This document shows, in pieces, positions 45,122-56,000 of a stretch of DNA of 64,000 nt. This DNA comes from Psychroflexus aestuariivivens. Lineage in GTDB: Bacteria; Bacteroidota; Bacteroidia; Flavobacteriales; Flavobacteriaceae. The translations under genes and the position numbers were made by a program. Each line of letters begins with the position of its first letter. Position 1 is the stretch's first letter. The DNA is taken from NCBI RefSeq assembly GCF_004010055.1, contig NZ_RQVT01000003.1:1-64000 (forward strand), written 5' to 3'. The notes under the pieces are model-generated. The model was given only the letters and a program-made list of their open reading frames with translations. It did no database searches and was not told where the DNA came from.

Positions 45122-46495
45122 ATGGATAACAATAAAATAAATATTCACTTTTTAGGTGCAGCAGGTACGGTAACCGGCTCAAAATATTTAGTGGACACAG
45201 GAGATAGAAAGATACTCATAGACTGCGGTCTTTTTCAAGGGCTAAAGGAATTACGCCTTAAAAACTGGGAGTATCCACCCGTTAATGTTGCTGATATTGA
45301 CGCTGTTTTGCTTACCCACGGCCATATGGACCATACAGGATATTTGCCGAGATTGGTAAAGCAAGGTTTCAAAGGGCCCATTTACGGCACCAATCCCACC
45401 TTGGACATCGCAAAAATCATATTGAATGATAGTGCCAAAATACAAGAACAGGAAGCCGAACGTGCCAATAAAGAGGGCTATTCCAAACATAATCCTGCTG
45501 AACCACTTTACGATTTAAATGATGTAGAAAAAACAATCCCTTACTTCAAAGGAGTACCACCCTCGCAATGGTTACCCATTCTCAAAGATGTGAAAGCGAG
45601 GTTTCAATACAACGGACACATCCTTGGTGCCACATACATTGAGTTAGATTTACGCGGAAAACGTTTTGTGTTTTCTGGCGATATAGGCAGAACAAACGAT
45701 TTATTACTGTTTCCACCCTTAAAGCCAAAAAAGGCAGATGTATTATTTATTGAATCCACCTACGGAGGAAGATTTCATCCTGATGAAGTAGAAGTACTTC
45801 CACAAATTGAAAAATTGGTCAATGAAACCATTAATAGAGGTGGCAGCTTATTTGTCCCAAGTTTTTCGGTAGAACGCGCCCAATTGATGATGCTGATTTT
45901 TTGGAGGTTACTCAAGGAGAACAAAATCCCCAAAGTACAAATGATTATGGATAGTCCAATGGGGGCCAACGTATTGGAACTGTTTCATAGAACTCGGGAC
46001 TGGCACAGACTAGATGAGAATGAATGTGATGAAATGTGTTCACATTTTACGGTCGTAAGCAGTTATCGGGAAACTATGGAATTACGAACCGATAACAAAC
46101 CAAAAATCGTGATTGCAGGAAGCGGAATGCTCACAGGCGGAAGAATGCTAAACTACCTTGAAACCCAAGCACAAAATTCAAACAACACTTTGCTCTTTGT
46201 GGGTTATCAAGCTGAAGGTACGCGAGGCAGAAAATTATTGGAAGGCGATAAGGAATTGAAAGTGTATGGAAAATGGGTGCCCTTTGATATGGAAGTTGCA
46301 GAAATTGAAGGGCTTTCGGCACACGCAGACCACGCAGAACTTATGGACTGGATGGATAAGATAAAAAACAAACCCGAACGCATTTTCATAGTACACGGTG
46401 AAAAAGAAAGTGCGGAAGCATTGCAGAAAGGAATTAAAGAAACTTATCAATGGGATTCGGAAATCCCACAGCTATATAGTATAGAAAATGTATAA
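45122..46495 (+). CDS. Metallo-beta-lactamase/beta-CASP RNA nuclease
   Basis: The 457-residue protein has the MBL motif THGHMDHTGYLPRL, GHILGATYIEL, FSGDIGR and the beta-CASP parts SFSVERAQLMMLI, AGSGMLTGGRML and GLSAHADHAELMDWM. This is the YsnF/CPSF-like family with an RNA-specificity end. It should process RNA with zinc. It is part of the stress operon. Confidence 0.9.
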   Translation: MDNNKINIHFLGAAGTVTGSKYLVDTGDRKILIDCGLFQGLKELRLKNWEYPPVNVADIDAVLLTHGHMDHTGYLPRLVKQGFKGPIYGTNPTLDIAKIILNDSAKIQEQEAERANKEGYSKHNPAEPLYDLNDVEKTIPYFKGVPPSQWLPILKDVKARFQYNGHILGATYIELDLRGKRFVFSGDIGRTNDLLLFPPLKPKKADVLFIESTYGGRFHPDEVEVLPQIEKLVNETINRGGSLFVPSFSVERAQLMMLIFWRLLKENKIPKVQMIMDSPMGANVLELFHRTRDWHRLDENECDEMCSHFTVVSSYRETMELRTDNKPKIVIAGSGMLTGGRMLNYLETQAQNSNNTLLFVGYQAEGTRGRKLLEGDKELKVYGKWVPFDMEVAEIEGLSAHADHAELMDWMDKIKNKPERIFIVHGEKESAEALQKGIKETYQWDSEIPQLYSIENV

Positions 46496-46513
46496 TTTGT
46501 TAATCATATAAAA

Positions 46514-47056
46514 ATGCAAACCAAAAAAGCAAGCACGAACTGGCAAGTGATTACCGGCGGACCTAGTACTGGAAAAACCACTGTAATTAATATGCTGGCT
46601 GAGAGAGGTTATAAAACAACCATTGAGCATGCAAGGCACTATATAGACACCATGCGTACTGAAGGTCAAACGGTTGAAGAATTAAGAAGTAATCGTAAGA
46701 AATTTCAAATAGGGGTCTTGGATATGCAAATAGAACAAGAAGCTTCCATATTGCCCCAAGACTTGGTTTTCTTAGATAGGGCCATTCCAGATGCTATGGC
46801 ATACTATCAATTTTTAAAGCTTGATTATGATGAGAAGCTGCTCACCGCAGTTAAAAACACTTCCTATAAAAAAATATTCATTTTAGACCGATTACCATTC
46901 ACCAAAGATTATGCCCGTACTGAGGATGAAGAGGCTCAAAAGAAAATACACCAATTAATAATAGATGTTTACACTTCCTTGGGATTTCCAATTGTTTCTG
47001 TTCCAGTTTTGCCACCAACTGAACGGGTAGAATTTATTTTAAAAAACATAGAATAG
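46514..47056 (+). CDS. AAA_28-type NTPase
   Basis: The 180-residue protein has the P-loop ITGGPSTGKTTVINML at about 13-28 and DLVFLDRAIPDAMAY as the second acidic site. It belongs to small NTPases/kinases of the AAA_28 kind; NadR- and thymidylate-kinase-like members exist. Substrate not known. Confidence 0.8.
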   Translation: MQTKKASTNWQVITGGPSTGKTTVINMLAERGYKTTIEHARHYIDTMRTEGQTVEELRSNRKKFQIGVLDMQIEQEASILPQDLVFLDRAIPDAMAYYQFLKLDYDEKLLTAVKNTSYKKIFILDRLPFTKDYARTEDEEAQKKIHQLIIDVYTSLGFPIVSVPVLPPTERVEFILKNIE

Positions 47057-47095
47057 CATACACGATCAAGTATCTAAATGTAATTTATAAAGAAA

Positions 47096-47788
47096 ATGTT
47101 TAGAAAATTCAATAGAAAATATCCTACAACATATAGCACAGCTATGATGTTCACGGCAGCATTGTTCTATTTTATTTTGGGCTGTACAGGTATAAATGCT
47201 CAAAACGAAATGCTCATTGGGCAGATTTCAGGCAGAGTTGTTATTCGGGAAAACTTTGATAAAGAAGGTGTTTTTCTCAATAAACAAACTTTTGAAGCTG
47301 GAGAAACAATAAAGGAAAATGGATATTATGAAATAAAGGTAGTTACAGAATTGTTTGACAAAAACAAACAATCAACCGATAAATACACTACTACCTACCG
47401 TTGTGAGCCAGATGACGCCAATGTAATGATAATGGCTTTTCCGTTTTCCAAGCCAAAATCAAAAGAAACCGAAATTAATACCATTTCTGAAAATTTTAAA
47501 AAGCTCTACGATTTACAAAACTTGAAAGATATTAAATTGGAAATGAGTTTTGACTCGGGCTTGTTAAACTTTTTTGGTTCCAAAAGCATCATAAAAATTT
47601 ATGACCGAAAATTAGAGGATGGGAAAAACACTATAAAATCAAAAATTAATATTAAAGCCTATGCCTGGGGAATTCGCATTAAGCAACTCAATTATACCGT
47701 TATCGAAAAATTAAATGAAAAAGGTTTATTGACTTTTCAGAAATTTTCAGAAGCAGATAACAGCTATTTTACAATAAACTATAAATAA
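47096..47788 (+). CDS. Secreted protein of unknown function
   Basis: The 230-residue protein has an N-terminal membrane/signal segment (TAALFYFILGCTGINAQ) and a beta-rich body with a paired strand GYYEIKVVTELFDKNKQ. A second start cannot be excluded. It has no recognisable domain. It lies between the NTPase and a small conserved gene. Confidence 0.7.
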   Translation: MFRKFNRKYPTTYSTAMMFTAALFYFILGCTGINAQNEMLIGQISGRVVIRENFDKEGVFLNKQTFEAGETIKENGYYEIKVVTELFDKNKQSTDKYTTTYRCEPDDANVMIMAFPFSKPKSKETEINTISENFKKLYDLQNLKDIKLEMSFDSGLLNFFGSKSIIKIYDRKLEDGKNTIKSKINIKAYAWGIRIKQLNYTVIEKLNEKGLLTFQKFSEADNSYFTINYK

Positions 47789-47794
47789 AGACAG

Positions 47795-48088
47795 ATGAAA
47801 AATTACGATACACTTTCTGAAGCCATAAACGATTTAAAGGGAAATGGCTATACATATGATTTTAACCTAAAACCAGAATGTTTGGAGTGTGCCTCACTAA
47901 AAATTGAAATACACCCAGAAGATTTTAATGTTGACGAGATGCATCGTTTTGAGGGTATGAGCAGTACCGACGATAATAGTGTGCTTTATGCTATTTCATC
48001 AAAAAATGGGATTAAAGGACTTTTGGTAGATGCCTATGGCGTCTATGCCGAAAACATTTCGGAAGCTATGAGAAAAAAATTACGATAA
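47795..48088 (+). CDS. Conserved small protein (often mislabelled PRPP synthetase)
   Basis: The 97-residue protein has LSEAINDLKGNGYTYDFNL and ECLECASLKIEIHPEDFNVDEMHRFEG. Bacteroidota relatives are commonly named phosphoribosylpyrophosphate synthetase, but no PRPP motif is present. It lies 18 bases before the CopB-type ATPase. Confidence 0.75.
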   Translation: MKNYDTLSEAINDLKGNGYTYDFNLKPECLECASLKIEIHPEDFNVDEMHRFEGMSSTDDNSVLYAISSKNGIKGLLVDAYGVYAENISEAMRKKLR

Positions 48089-48106
48089 CACTTAAACAAG
48101 ACAATA

Positions 48107-50209
48107 ATGGAAAATCACGAACACCACAATCACGATGAAATGGACCATTCTAAAATGGACCATTCGAAGATGAAACACAAAAAAGAAGACCATTCTAAAA
48201 TGAACCACAAAGGTGGAGACCATTCTGGCCACAATCCAGGGCACGGAGAACACGGGCACGACCATCATAAAATGATGATTGCCGATTTTAGAAAACGGTT
48301 TTGGGTAACCCTTGTACTTACTATTCCCATACTGTTCTTCTCGCCGATGATTCAGGACTTTTTTGGATATGAGTTTTTGCTTCCCGGAAATCCATATATC
48401 CTTTTTGCACTTTCCACAATCGTATATTTCTATGGTGGTTGGCCATTTTTAAAAGGATTCTGGTCCGAAGTTAAAAAAGGTGCACCAGGGATGATGACCC
48501 TTATTTCTATGGCCATTACCGTGGCTTACGTTTATAGTTCGGCAACGGTGTTCGGCTTAGAAGGAGTTGATTTTTTCTGGGAATTGGCAACTCTTATTGC
48601 TATTATGTTGGTAGGCCATTGGATAGAGATGAAAAGCGTCCTGGGAGCCTCAAAGGCCTTACAGCTTTTGGTAAGTATGATGCCCGCAGAAGCCCATAAG
48701 GTAAAGGGTGATACCATAGAAGATATTCCGTTGGAAGATTTACTAAAAGATGATGTGATTTTGGTAAAACCAGGTGAAAAAGTTCCCGCTGATGGGATTA
48801 TAGTAGACGGTTCAAGTTACCTAAATGAATCTATGCTTACAGGCGAATCCAAACCTGTAAAAAAAGATGAAAACGATAAGGTTATTGGTGGTTCGGTAAA
48901 CGGTAATGGCAGCATAAAGGTAAAGGTAGAGCATACAGGAAAGGACAGTTATCTCAACAAGGTAATCACAATGGTCGAAGAAGCGCAAAAAACCAAATCA
49001 AAAATGCAAAACCTCTCGGATAGAGCTGCAAAATGGCTTACCTATATCGCATTAGGTATTGGTTTTGGAACATTAGCGGTATGGCTGATTTTAGGCTTTC
49101 CATTTGTCTATGCTTTAGAAAGAATGGTTACCGTTATGGTCATTGCTTGTCCACACGCATTAGGTCTTGCCATACCACTTGTGGTTGCTATTTCTACTGC
49201 TGTTTCAGCTCAAAACGGGTTATTAATTCGAAATAGGACAGCTTTTGAAGAATCCCGAAAAATATCAGCTTTATTGTTTGATAAAACGGGAACATTGACC
49301 AAAGGCGATTTTGGCGTTACTCGAATTGAGTCTGTTAGCGAAACTTATTCATCTGAAGAAATTTTAAGGCTTTCGAGTGCATTGGAACAAAGTTCGGAAC
49401 ATCCTATCGCCGTAGGTATTATTAAAAAAGTCAAAGAAGATAATATGACCATCCCAAAGCCTGAAAACTTTAATGCAATTACAGGTAAAGGCGTTGAGGC
49501 CAATGTAGAAGGTAAGCAAGTAAAAGTGGTTAGTCCTGGTTTTTTAAGGGATGAAAAAATCACTATTCCCGAAGACGCATACAGTGATGCCGCTGAAACA
49601 GTTGTTTTTGTCTTGATTGATGGAAAACTGGCAGGATACATAGCATTGGCGGACGAAATTAGACCGGAATCTGCCGAGGCTATAAAAGTCTTTAAAAAGA
49701 ATAATATAAAAGTTTTAATGGCTACCGGTGATAATGAAAGAACTGCCAAAGCTGTTAGCGATAAACTCGGCTTGGATGGATACTACGCCGAAGTTTTGCC
49801 ACATCAAAAAGTGGAAATAGTAAAAGAATTGGAAAGTAAGGGAGAGTTTGTGGCAATGACAGGAGACGGCGTGAACGATGCGCCTGCACTTGCAAAAGCT
49901 GATGTTGGTATTGCCGTTGGTTCAGGTACTGACGTTGCCGCCGAAACAGCAGATATCATTCTGGTCAACAGTAACCCACAGGATATTGCCAACTTAATTC
50001 TCTTTGGAAAAGCCACCTACAATAAAATGATTCAGAATTTGATTTGGGCTACAGGATATAATGTAGTGGCTATTCCTTTAGCAGCCGGTGTATTATATTC
50101 TTCAGGCTTTGTTTTAGGACCTGCCGTTGGAGCTGTATTTATGAGTTTGAGCACCATTATAGTGGCCATTAATGCACAATTGTTAAAAAGAAAAATCGGT
50201 AAAAAATAA
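48107..50209 (+). CDS. copB: CopB-type P1B-3 ATPase
   Basis: The 700-residue protein has a His/Met-rich start (MENHEHHNHDEMDHSKMDHSKM, about 1-55), TGES for the actuator, the metal-site motif CPHALGLAIP, DKTGTLTKG and GDGVNDAPALA. CPH in place of CPC marks P1B-3 copper/silver exporters. It carries no HMA domain; the His-rich tail probably binds Cu. The MFS gene starts immediately after its stop. Confidence 0.93.
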   Translation: MENHEHHNHDEMDHSKMDHSKMKHKKEDHSKMNHKGGDHSGHNPGHGEHGHDHHKMMIADFRKRFWVTLVLTIPILFFSPMIQDFFGYEFLLPGNPYILFALSTIVYFYGGWPFLKGFWSEVKKGAPGMMTLISMAITVAYVYSSATVFGLEGVDFFWELATLIAIMLVGHWIEMKSVLGASKALQLLVSMMPAEAHKVKGDTIEDIPLEDLLKDDVILVKPGEKVPADGIIVDGSSYLNESMLTGESKPVKKDENDKVIGGSVNGNGSIKVKVEHTGKDSYLNKVITMVEEAQKTKSKMQNLSDRAAKWLTYIALGIGFGTLAVWLILGFPFVYALERMVTVMVIACPHALGLAIPLVVAISTAVSAQNGLLIRNRTAFEESRKISALLFDKTGTLTKGDFGVTRIESVSETYSSEEILRLSSALEQSSEHPIAVGIIKKVKEDNMTIPKPENFNAITGKGVEANVEGKQVKVVSPGFLRDEKITIPEDAYSDAAETVVFVLIDGKLAGYIALADEIRPESAEAIKVFKKNNIKVLMATGDNERTAKAVSDKLGLDGYYAEVLPHQKVEIVKELESKGEFVAMTGDGVNDAPALAKADVGIAVGSGTDVAAETADIILVNSNPQDIANLILFGKATYNKMIQNLIWATGYNVVAIPLAAGVLYSSGFVLGPAVGAVFMSLSTIIVAINAQLLKRKIGKK

Positions 50210-51448
50210 ATGGAAAGAAAAGAAAAACTCAACAGGATATTTTTAATCCTGTTGAGTTTATTTGTAGTGATGTTAGGCTATGGTATTTTATTGCCAACCC
50301 TTCCTTACTATACCGAAAGGCTTGCTTTAGGAGCTAACCTCGATACTGATTCGATCAATTTTCATATTGGACTGCTTACAAGCATTTATCCATTATTTCA
50401 ATTAATTTTTGTTGTGGTATGGGGAAAGCTTTCAGATAGATATGGACGTAAACCAATTATATTAATCGGTCTAATTGGGTTTGTTATAATGCAATTGCTT
50501 ACTGGTCTAGCAACATCTTTGACAATGCTATATATTGCTCGAATATTTGGAGGTATTTTTACGTCTTCAGTTATTCCTGTTAGCAACGCATATTTAAGCG
50601 ACATTACTTCAGAAAAACGGAGAACCAAAATAATGGCCTGGTCTGGTGTTGCTATTAGCTCTGGTGTTATTTTTGGCCCTGTTTTAGGCAGTTTTCTATC
50701 CCAAACTAACCTACACTTTAAATATTCGTTTTGGATATTACATCTGGACCGGTTCTCAGTTCCTTTTATTTTGGTTGCACTTTTAGGTTTTACTGTATTG
50801 GTTATTTTGATTAAATCGTTTAGGAATACAAAACCGGTTAGCAGGTTTGTTTCAGGAAAACAAAAATTAAATTTTAGTTTTAGTAGGTTCTTTATTGTCC
50901 TATTACTGCTCTCTTTTGTTATGCAGTTTGTAGTGACCCTCTTTGAAACGGTTTTTTCAATTTATGGAAAAAATCAGTTGCTATTTTCAAGTAATCAGAT
51001 AGGAATTGGTTTTATGGTCTGTGGGATAGTAATGGCTGTATTACAGCCAGTATTTGCAACCTATGGAGAGAAAATATTGACAGCAAAACAACAAATTGGA
51101 GCCGGATTGTTGATTTCAGGCATTTCACTAATCGCATTTCCTTTTTTCGGCAATGAAATTTATGTCTATGTACTGATTGTAACATTCGCCACTGGTGGAG
51201 CAATTGTAACCCCTAACCTACTTTCAGCCGTTTCCTTACTTTCAAAAGAAAAGGCGGGCAGTAATATTTCTGTACAGACCTCGGCAAACAGTGTCGGACA
51301 GATTTTAGGCCCGATCATCGGAACCTGGCTCATTGCCGGTGGGTTTTATTATCCCTTCATTATAGCCGGCATCATTATAATTACCTTTATTGGATTACTT
51401 TATTTTTATAAATCTTCCAATGACAAATACTCAAAAATCACTTATTGA
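50210..51448 (+). CDS. MFS transporter (TetA-like exporter)
   Basis: The 412-residue protein has 12 helices and motif A (GKLSDRYGRKPIILIG) between the second and third helices, with PTLPYYTERL at the first loop. It abuts the CopB-type gene without a gap. The substrate is unknown; drug or metal-chelate export is possible. It is the last gene of the plus-strand operon. Confidence 0.85.
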   Translation: MERKEKLNRIFLILLSLFVVMLGYGILLPTLPYYTERLALGANLDTDSINFHIGLLTSIYPLFQLIFVVVWGKLSDRYGRKPIILIGLIGFVIMQLLTGLATSLTMLYIARIFGGIFTSSVIPVSNAYLSDITSEKRRTKIMAWSGVAISSGVIFGPVLGSFLSQTNLHFKYSFWILHLDRFSVPFILVALLGFTVLVILIKSFRNTKPVSRFVSGKQKLNFSFSRFFIVLLLLSFVMQFVVTLFETVFSIYGKNQLLFSSNQIGIGFMVCGIVMAVLQPVFATYGEKILTAKQQIGAGLLISGISLIAFPFFGNEIYVYVLIVTFATGGAIVTPNLLSAVSLLSKEKAGSNISVQTSANSVGQILGPIIGTWLIAGGFYYPFIIAGIIIITFIGLLYFYKSSNDKYSKITY

Positions 51449-51498
51449 TAATTAAGAGAATTCCAAGAACTTATACAGCCCACTAAATTTATTAAATT

Positions 51499-51591
51499 AT
51501 GATACATATTATTACAACAGGAGGAACCATTGAAGGCTTTGATTATTCGGAAAAAGAAAATGCTGAAGACATTCTGCCTGTACATCATTAA
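51499..51591 (+). pseudogene. Beheaded asparaginase-like gene (N-terminal fragment)
   Basis: From ATG 51499 the frame reads MIHIITTGGTIEGFDYSEKEN, the start of type I asparaginase-like proteins with their catalytic TGGTIEG, then stops at 51591 after joining IS110 sequence near 51560. Only about 20 residues are original. The rest of the gene is missing. Confidence 0.7.
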
Positions 51592-51937
51592 GTGCATTAT
51601 AAAGCGCCACTTCAGTAGATAACCCATAATCACAAATAGCCTTGGCATCGCTCTTATCGGTCTTTATTTTTGATAATTTCATCTGAATAAAACGCTTGAC
51701 TGACAAAGGATTTACTACCGATACCGGTATACCGTTTTTGTAAAGAAACTGTGCAAGTCGATAATGGTAATACCCGGTGGCTTCCATCACTACCAAAGTG
51801 TCTACTGCTAATGTGCTGACAAATAATTTAAATCCTGAAGAATCATTCTTAAATTGAGAATGACCTCCTTCACTGCTATAAACATCAAAAACATCTTTAC
51901 TGATATCAACTCCAAAAGTTTCTTTATATTTATCCAT
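51560..51937 (-). pseudogene. Truncated IS110 transposase
   Basis: From ATG 51937 the frame MDKYKETFGVDISKDVFD has the DEDD start of IS110 transposases and continues through VVMEATGYYHYRLA and KIKTDKSDAKAICDYG, both conserved. It ends near LQHF, about a third of a full enzyme of about 330 residues. The Ser-containing C-terminal half is lost, so it is inactive. Confidence 0.85.
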
Positions 51938-52026
51938 AAGAACTGGTTTTATGAAAGAGCATACTACCGTGATCACAACAACTTGAAAACGAGGTCTAAA
52001 GCCTCACAGTCCCGATAGCTATCGGG
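51560..52026 (-). mobile_element. IS110-type element, 5' fragment
   Basis: The remnant contains the N-terminal part of a DEDD transposase on the minus strand and upstream sequence with the 16-bp palindrome CCCGATAGCTATCGGG at 52011-52026. The C-terminal part of the transposase and the other end are absent. Two similar stretches GTCTAAAGC-TCAC at 51995 and 52076 may mark its upstream end. Confidence 0.7.
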
Positions 52027-52099
52027 ATGTACGAAATCTGTGTAGAAAAGAGAGGGGATTATCAATGTTGTCGAAGTCTAAAGCTTCACCGTATATCAT

Positions 52100-52537
52100 A
52101 ACCTTAATCCTCTTTTTGTTCTTAATATCAATAAAACAAAATCTCAAGATATAATTGCTTTCGACCAAAATTGGAATGGTGAGCTAATACCTATGAGTGG
52201 TACTTTTATAAATATAGGCAGGAAAGATGAACACAAATATCTTTTATTTAATAATTTAAGGTATAAGACAACAGTTCAATACCCAAGTCATTCAAGTTAT
52301 TCATTTCCTATTAAACTTAAAATATCAAGTCCAACACCAGAAGCTTTAAATGATAGTAAAATGATTAAAAAGCTAATTGAACAAGTATATCAATTTAGTA
52401 GACTGTATTGGAAATCATTAAGACAACAAAATGTACCTATAACCATAAAATACCCTGAAATGGTAGCAGAAATAGCACCTCGTTTTGAAAGCAAGGAAAT
52501 ACCACCTTTTGGTCAAGAAACCTTATGGTTTTTATAA
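52100..52537 (+). pseudogene. C-terminal fragment of a prokaryotic Argonaute (PIWI domain)
   Basis: The open frame from about 52100 (first ATG 52193) reads KSQDIIAFDQNWNGEL, RKDEHKYLLFNNLRY, LIEQVYQFSRLYWKSLRQQ, PITIKYPEMVAEIAPRF and ends in LWFL. This is the end of a long PIWI domain as seen in Bacteroidota pAgo proteins, including the hydrophobic C-terminus that binds the guide end. The remaining 500-plus residues are absent; the IS110 remnant lies at the break. It is a dead remnant of a defence gene. Confidence 0.7.
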
Positions 52538-52582
52538 TCCGAAGCCTTTTTTCTTTGCACAACCATTGCATTAAAAAATTCT

Positions 52583-52590
52583 TATATTTG
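52583..52590 (+). promoter_or_regulatory. -7 element of the czc operon
   Basis: TATATTTG fits TAnnTTTG and ends 5 bases before the first ATG (52596). A clear TTTG at the right distance is not seen; the nearest is 25 bp upstream. Confidence 0.45.
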
Positions 52591-52595
52591 CCTTA

Positions 52596-52907
52596 ATGAA
52601 ATTTTTTGCATTCATATTGTCAATCTATATCTTCACACTAAATTTAGTGCCTTGTGAAGATACAGGTACTTTTGACAATGAAGTTAAAACAGAAATTTCT
52701 CAAGATTTAGGTGATAACCACCAACATCAAGATGCAGATATGTGTTCACCATTTTGTCAATGTCATTGTTGCCATATACACGCAACCCATTTTGAAATTA
52801 TAGATTTTACAATAGCTAACACAGAAATTTCTACAGAAATATTTCATTACCCAGATAGTTTAGTAAAAAACTTCAATCCTAACATTCTACAACCGCCACA
52901 AGTATAA
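52596..52907 (+). CDS. Small secreted Cys/His protein (DUF6660-like)
   Basis: The 103-residue protein has a signal peptide (about 1-18), then NHQHQDADMCSPFCQCHCCHIHATHF, a dense Cys/His patch suited to zinc or copper, and a final hydrophobic region. From memory similar proteins stand before CzcA-type pumps in flavobacteria. It opens the zinc/cobalt locus. Confidence 0.75.
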   Translation: MKFFAFILSIYIFTLNLVPCEDTGTFDNEVKTEISQDLGDNHQHQDADMCSPFCQCHCCHIHATHFEIIDFTIANTEISTEIFHYPDSLVKNFNPNILQPPQV

Positions 52908-53003
52908 TGAATACCTACTTACGCAGGTATCTTATAAATTCAAGTAACCAATAATAACAATTGGTCACAATTCTTTATTTATAAATTCATTATAACTATT
53001 TCT

Positions 53004-56000
53004 ATGATTAATAAAATCATTGATTTTTCAATCAATAACAAATTTATTATTGGTTTGCTTACGCTTACCATAATTGGAGCAGGTATTTGGTCCATGATGA
53101 CCGTCAACCTGGGATCGGTGCCAGATATTACTAACAATCAGGTTCAGGTGATCACCCAGTCGCCAAATCTTGCCACAGAAGATATTGAACAATTTGTAAC
53201 CTATCCCGTAGAACTTTCGATGGGTAATTTACCTGGAGTTACAGAGATTCGCTCTATTTCACGGTTTGGACTTTCGGTAGTTACTATTGTTTTCAAAGAT
53301 GATATGGGAACCTATCTTCCTCGTCAACTTGTACAGGAGAAACTTAATGAATTAGGGGAGACCATACCCGATAAATTTGGAAGTCCTTCAATGGGGCCTA
53401 TTTCAACCGGATTAGGTCAAATTTATGAGTATACCATAAAGCCAAAGGAGGGATACGAAACTGAATATTCTCCCATGGAACTACGAACTATTCAGGACTG
53501 GATAATCAAGCGACAACTTACCTTGCTGGAAGGTGTGGTGGAAGTAAATTCTTTTGGAGGCTCCATAAAACAATATGAGGTAGCAATCAATCCTGAGAAA
53601 TTAAACAGTATGGGTATAAGTATCTCTGAGGTTTATGAGGCGCTGGCCCGAAACAATGTGAATACCGGTGGAGCTTATATTGAGAAAAATAAAATGTCAA
53701 ATTTTATTAGAGGTGAAGGTTTAATCCGTTCACTGGAGGATATAAGGAAAATTGCTATTACTACCGAAAATTCTATTCCGATAACTATTGGAGATGTTGC
53801 GGAAGATGTTCAGTTTGGAAATCAGGTACGCTATGGGGCTTTCACCCAGGATGGAGAAGAAGCCGTAGGCGGGATAATAATGATGTTAAAAGGCGCCAAT
53901 CCCAATGCCGTAATTCAGGATGTTAAAGATAGGATGGCAGAAGTTGAAAAGTCACTTCCTGAAGGTCTGACCATAGAGCCAATTATTGATCGGAGTGAAT
54001 TAATAGCACGAACAACCGATACTGTTAAAACAAATTTACTGGAAGGTGCATTGATAGTGATTTTTGCCCTGGTATTGTTATTAGGTAGTCTAAGAGGTGG
54101 ACTTATTACTGCTACCACTATTCCCTTATCACTGCTTTTTGCTTTTATTTTAATGAAACAATTCAATGTCTGGGCCAATCTAATGAGTTTGGGCGCTATT
54201 GACTTTGGAATCATTATAGACGGTGCAGTGATTATCATCGAAGGAACCGTGTATGAAATACAAAAACGGATTAGATCAGGCAAACTGAAATTTACTCAGG
54301 CTAAAATGGATAAAGTAGCCTATGATGCGGGAAGTACGATGATGAGTTCCGCGTTTTTTGGACAGATTATAATTCTTATTGTATTCACTCCTATACTTTT
54401 TCTTACGGGGGTAGAAGGAAAGATGTTTAAGCCTATGGCTTATACCTTCGGTTTTGCGATGATTGGAGCTATTTTCTTATGTCTTACCTATGTCCCTATG
54501 ATGTCTGCCCTATTTATGAAACCCATTCAGAATAAAAAGAACTGGTTTGGAAGGTTTGAACGCTGGTTGGAAAGGTTAAGTGATAAGATAATTGGTGGAA
54601 TCCAAAAAGTGTATATGCCTTTACTGAAAGGGGCATTAAAACTGAAGCTCATTGTTGTTGGGGCCGCCGCCATTCTACTTGTGATAGCCGGTTTTATCTT
54701 TTCCAGAATGGGAGGAGAATTTGTGCCTCAACTTGATGAAGGAGATATTGCCATGCAGGCTTTGATCAGACCAGGGAGTTCATTAACAGAATCTATTGAA
54801 GTTTCCAAAAAAATAGAAAACATACTCCTAGAAAATTTCCCTGAAATTAAAACGGTAACCGCAAGGATTGGAGTAGCCGACATTCCTACAGATCCAATGC
54901 CAATGGATATCGCAGATATGTATCTGATCCTTGAAAAGGATAAGGATAAATGGACAACTGCTGAAACTAAAGAAGAACTTATAGCACAGATCAAGGAAAA
55001 ACTGAATAAAGAACTTACAGGGGTAAATCTGGTGTTTACGCAACCTGTAGAATTAAGGTTCAACGAATTATTAGAAGGAGTAAGAGAAGATATTGCGGTT
55101 AAACTATATGGGGAGGACCTGGATGTGTTGTCGGAAAAGGTACAGGAAATGGCTAATATTATCCAGACCGTACCTGGAGCAGGAGATGTTAACCCTGAAC
55201 GAACATCTGGGCTGCCACAAATGACCGTGAAATTAAACCGTGATAAAATTGCTCAATATGGCCTGGATATCCAAAAAGCAAGTGATTATATAAGTACTGC
55301 TTTTGCGGGAGGAACCGCAGGAGTCATTTTTGAAGGAGAAAAGCGATTCGATCTGGTAGTAAGATTTGATGAAGAACATAGAAAGAATATTGATGACTTG
55401 CGTGGAATGTATATCGATCTTCCCGACGGAACTCAGGTACCGATAAAAGAAATAGCAGATATCGAATATGTTCCGGGCCCTATGCAAATTTCGAGAGATG
55501 ATACCTACAGAAGAACCTATGTGGGTGTAAATGCCCGGGGAAGGGATGTAGAGTCAGTCGTTAATGATATTCAGCAAAGATTAGATGAAGAATTAGAATT
55601 ACCTCCCGGGTATTATATAACTTATGGTGGGGAATTCGAAAACCTTCAGAGTGCCAAAGATCGATTAGTGATTGTGGTACCGATAGCATTATTCCTGATT
55701 TTCGTGCTTCTATATTTTGCCTTAAAATCTTTTTCCCAATCTATCATGATCTATATGGCGATACCACTGGCGGCTATTGGAGGAATATTTGCTCTTTGGT
55801 TAAGAGATATGCCGTTTAGTATTTCCGCAGGTGTAGGCTTCATTGTTCTGTTTGGTGTTGCAGTTTTAAACGGACTGGTACTAATAAATAGATTCAATTC
55901 TTTAAAAGAAGAAGGAGTAACCAGTATAAGAGATAGAATTTTTACAGGAACCAAAGAACGAATACGACCTATTATGTTAACAGCAACAACAGATATTTTC

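Noticed and set aside
47795..48088. Phosphoribosylpyrophosphate synthetase
   Set aside because: The name is common in this phylum, but the 97-residue protein has none of the PRPP synthetase motifs.
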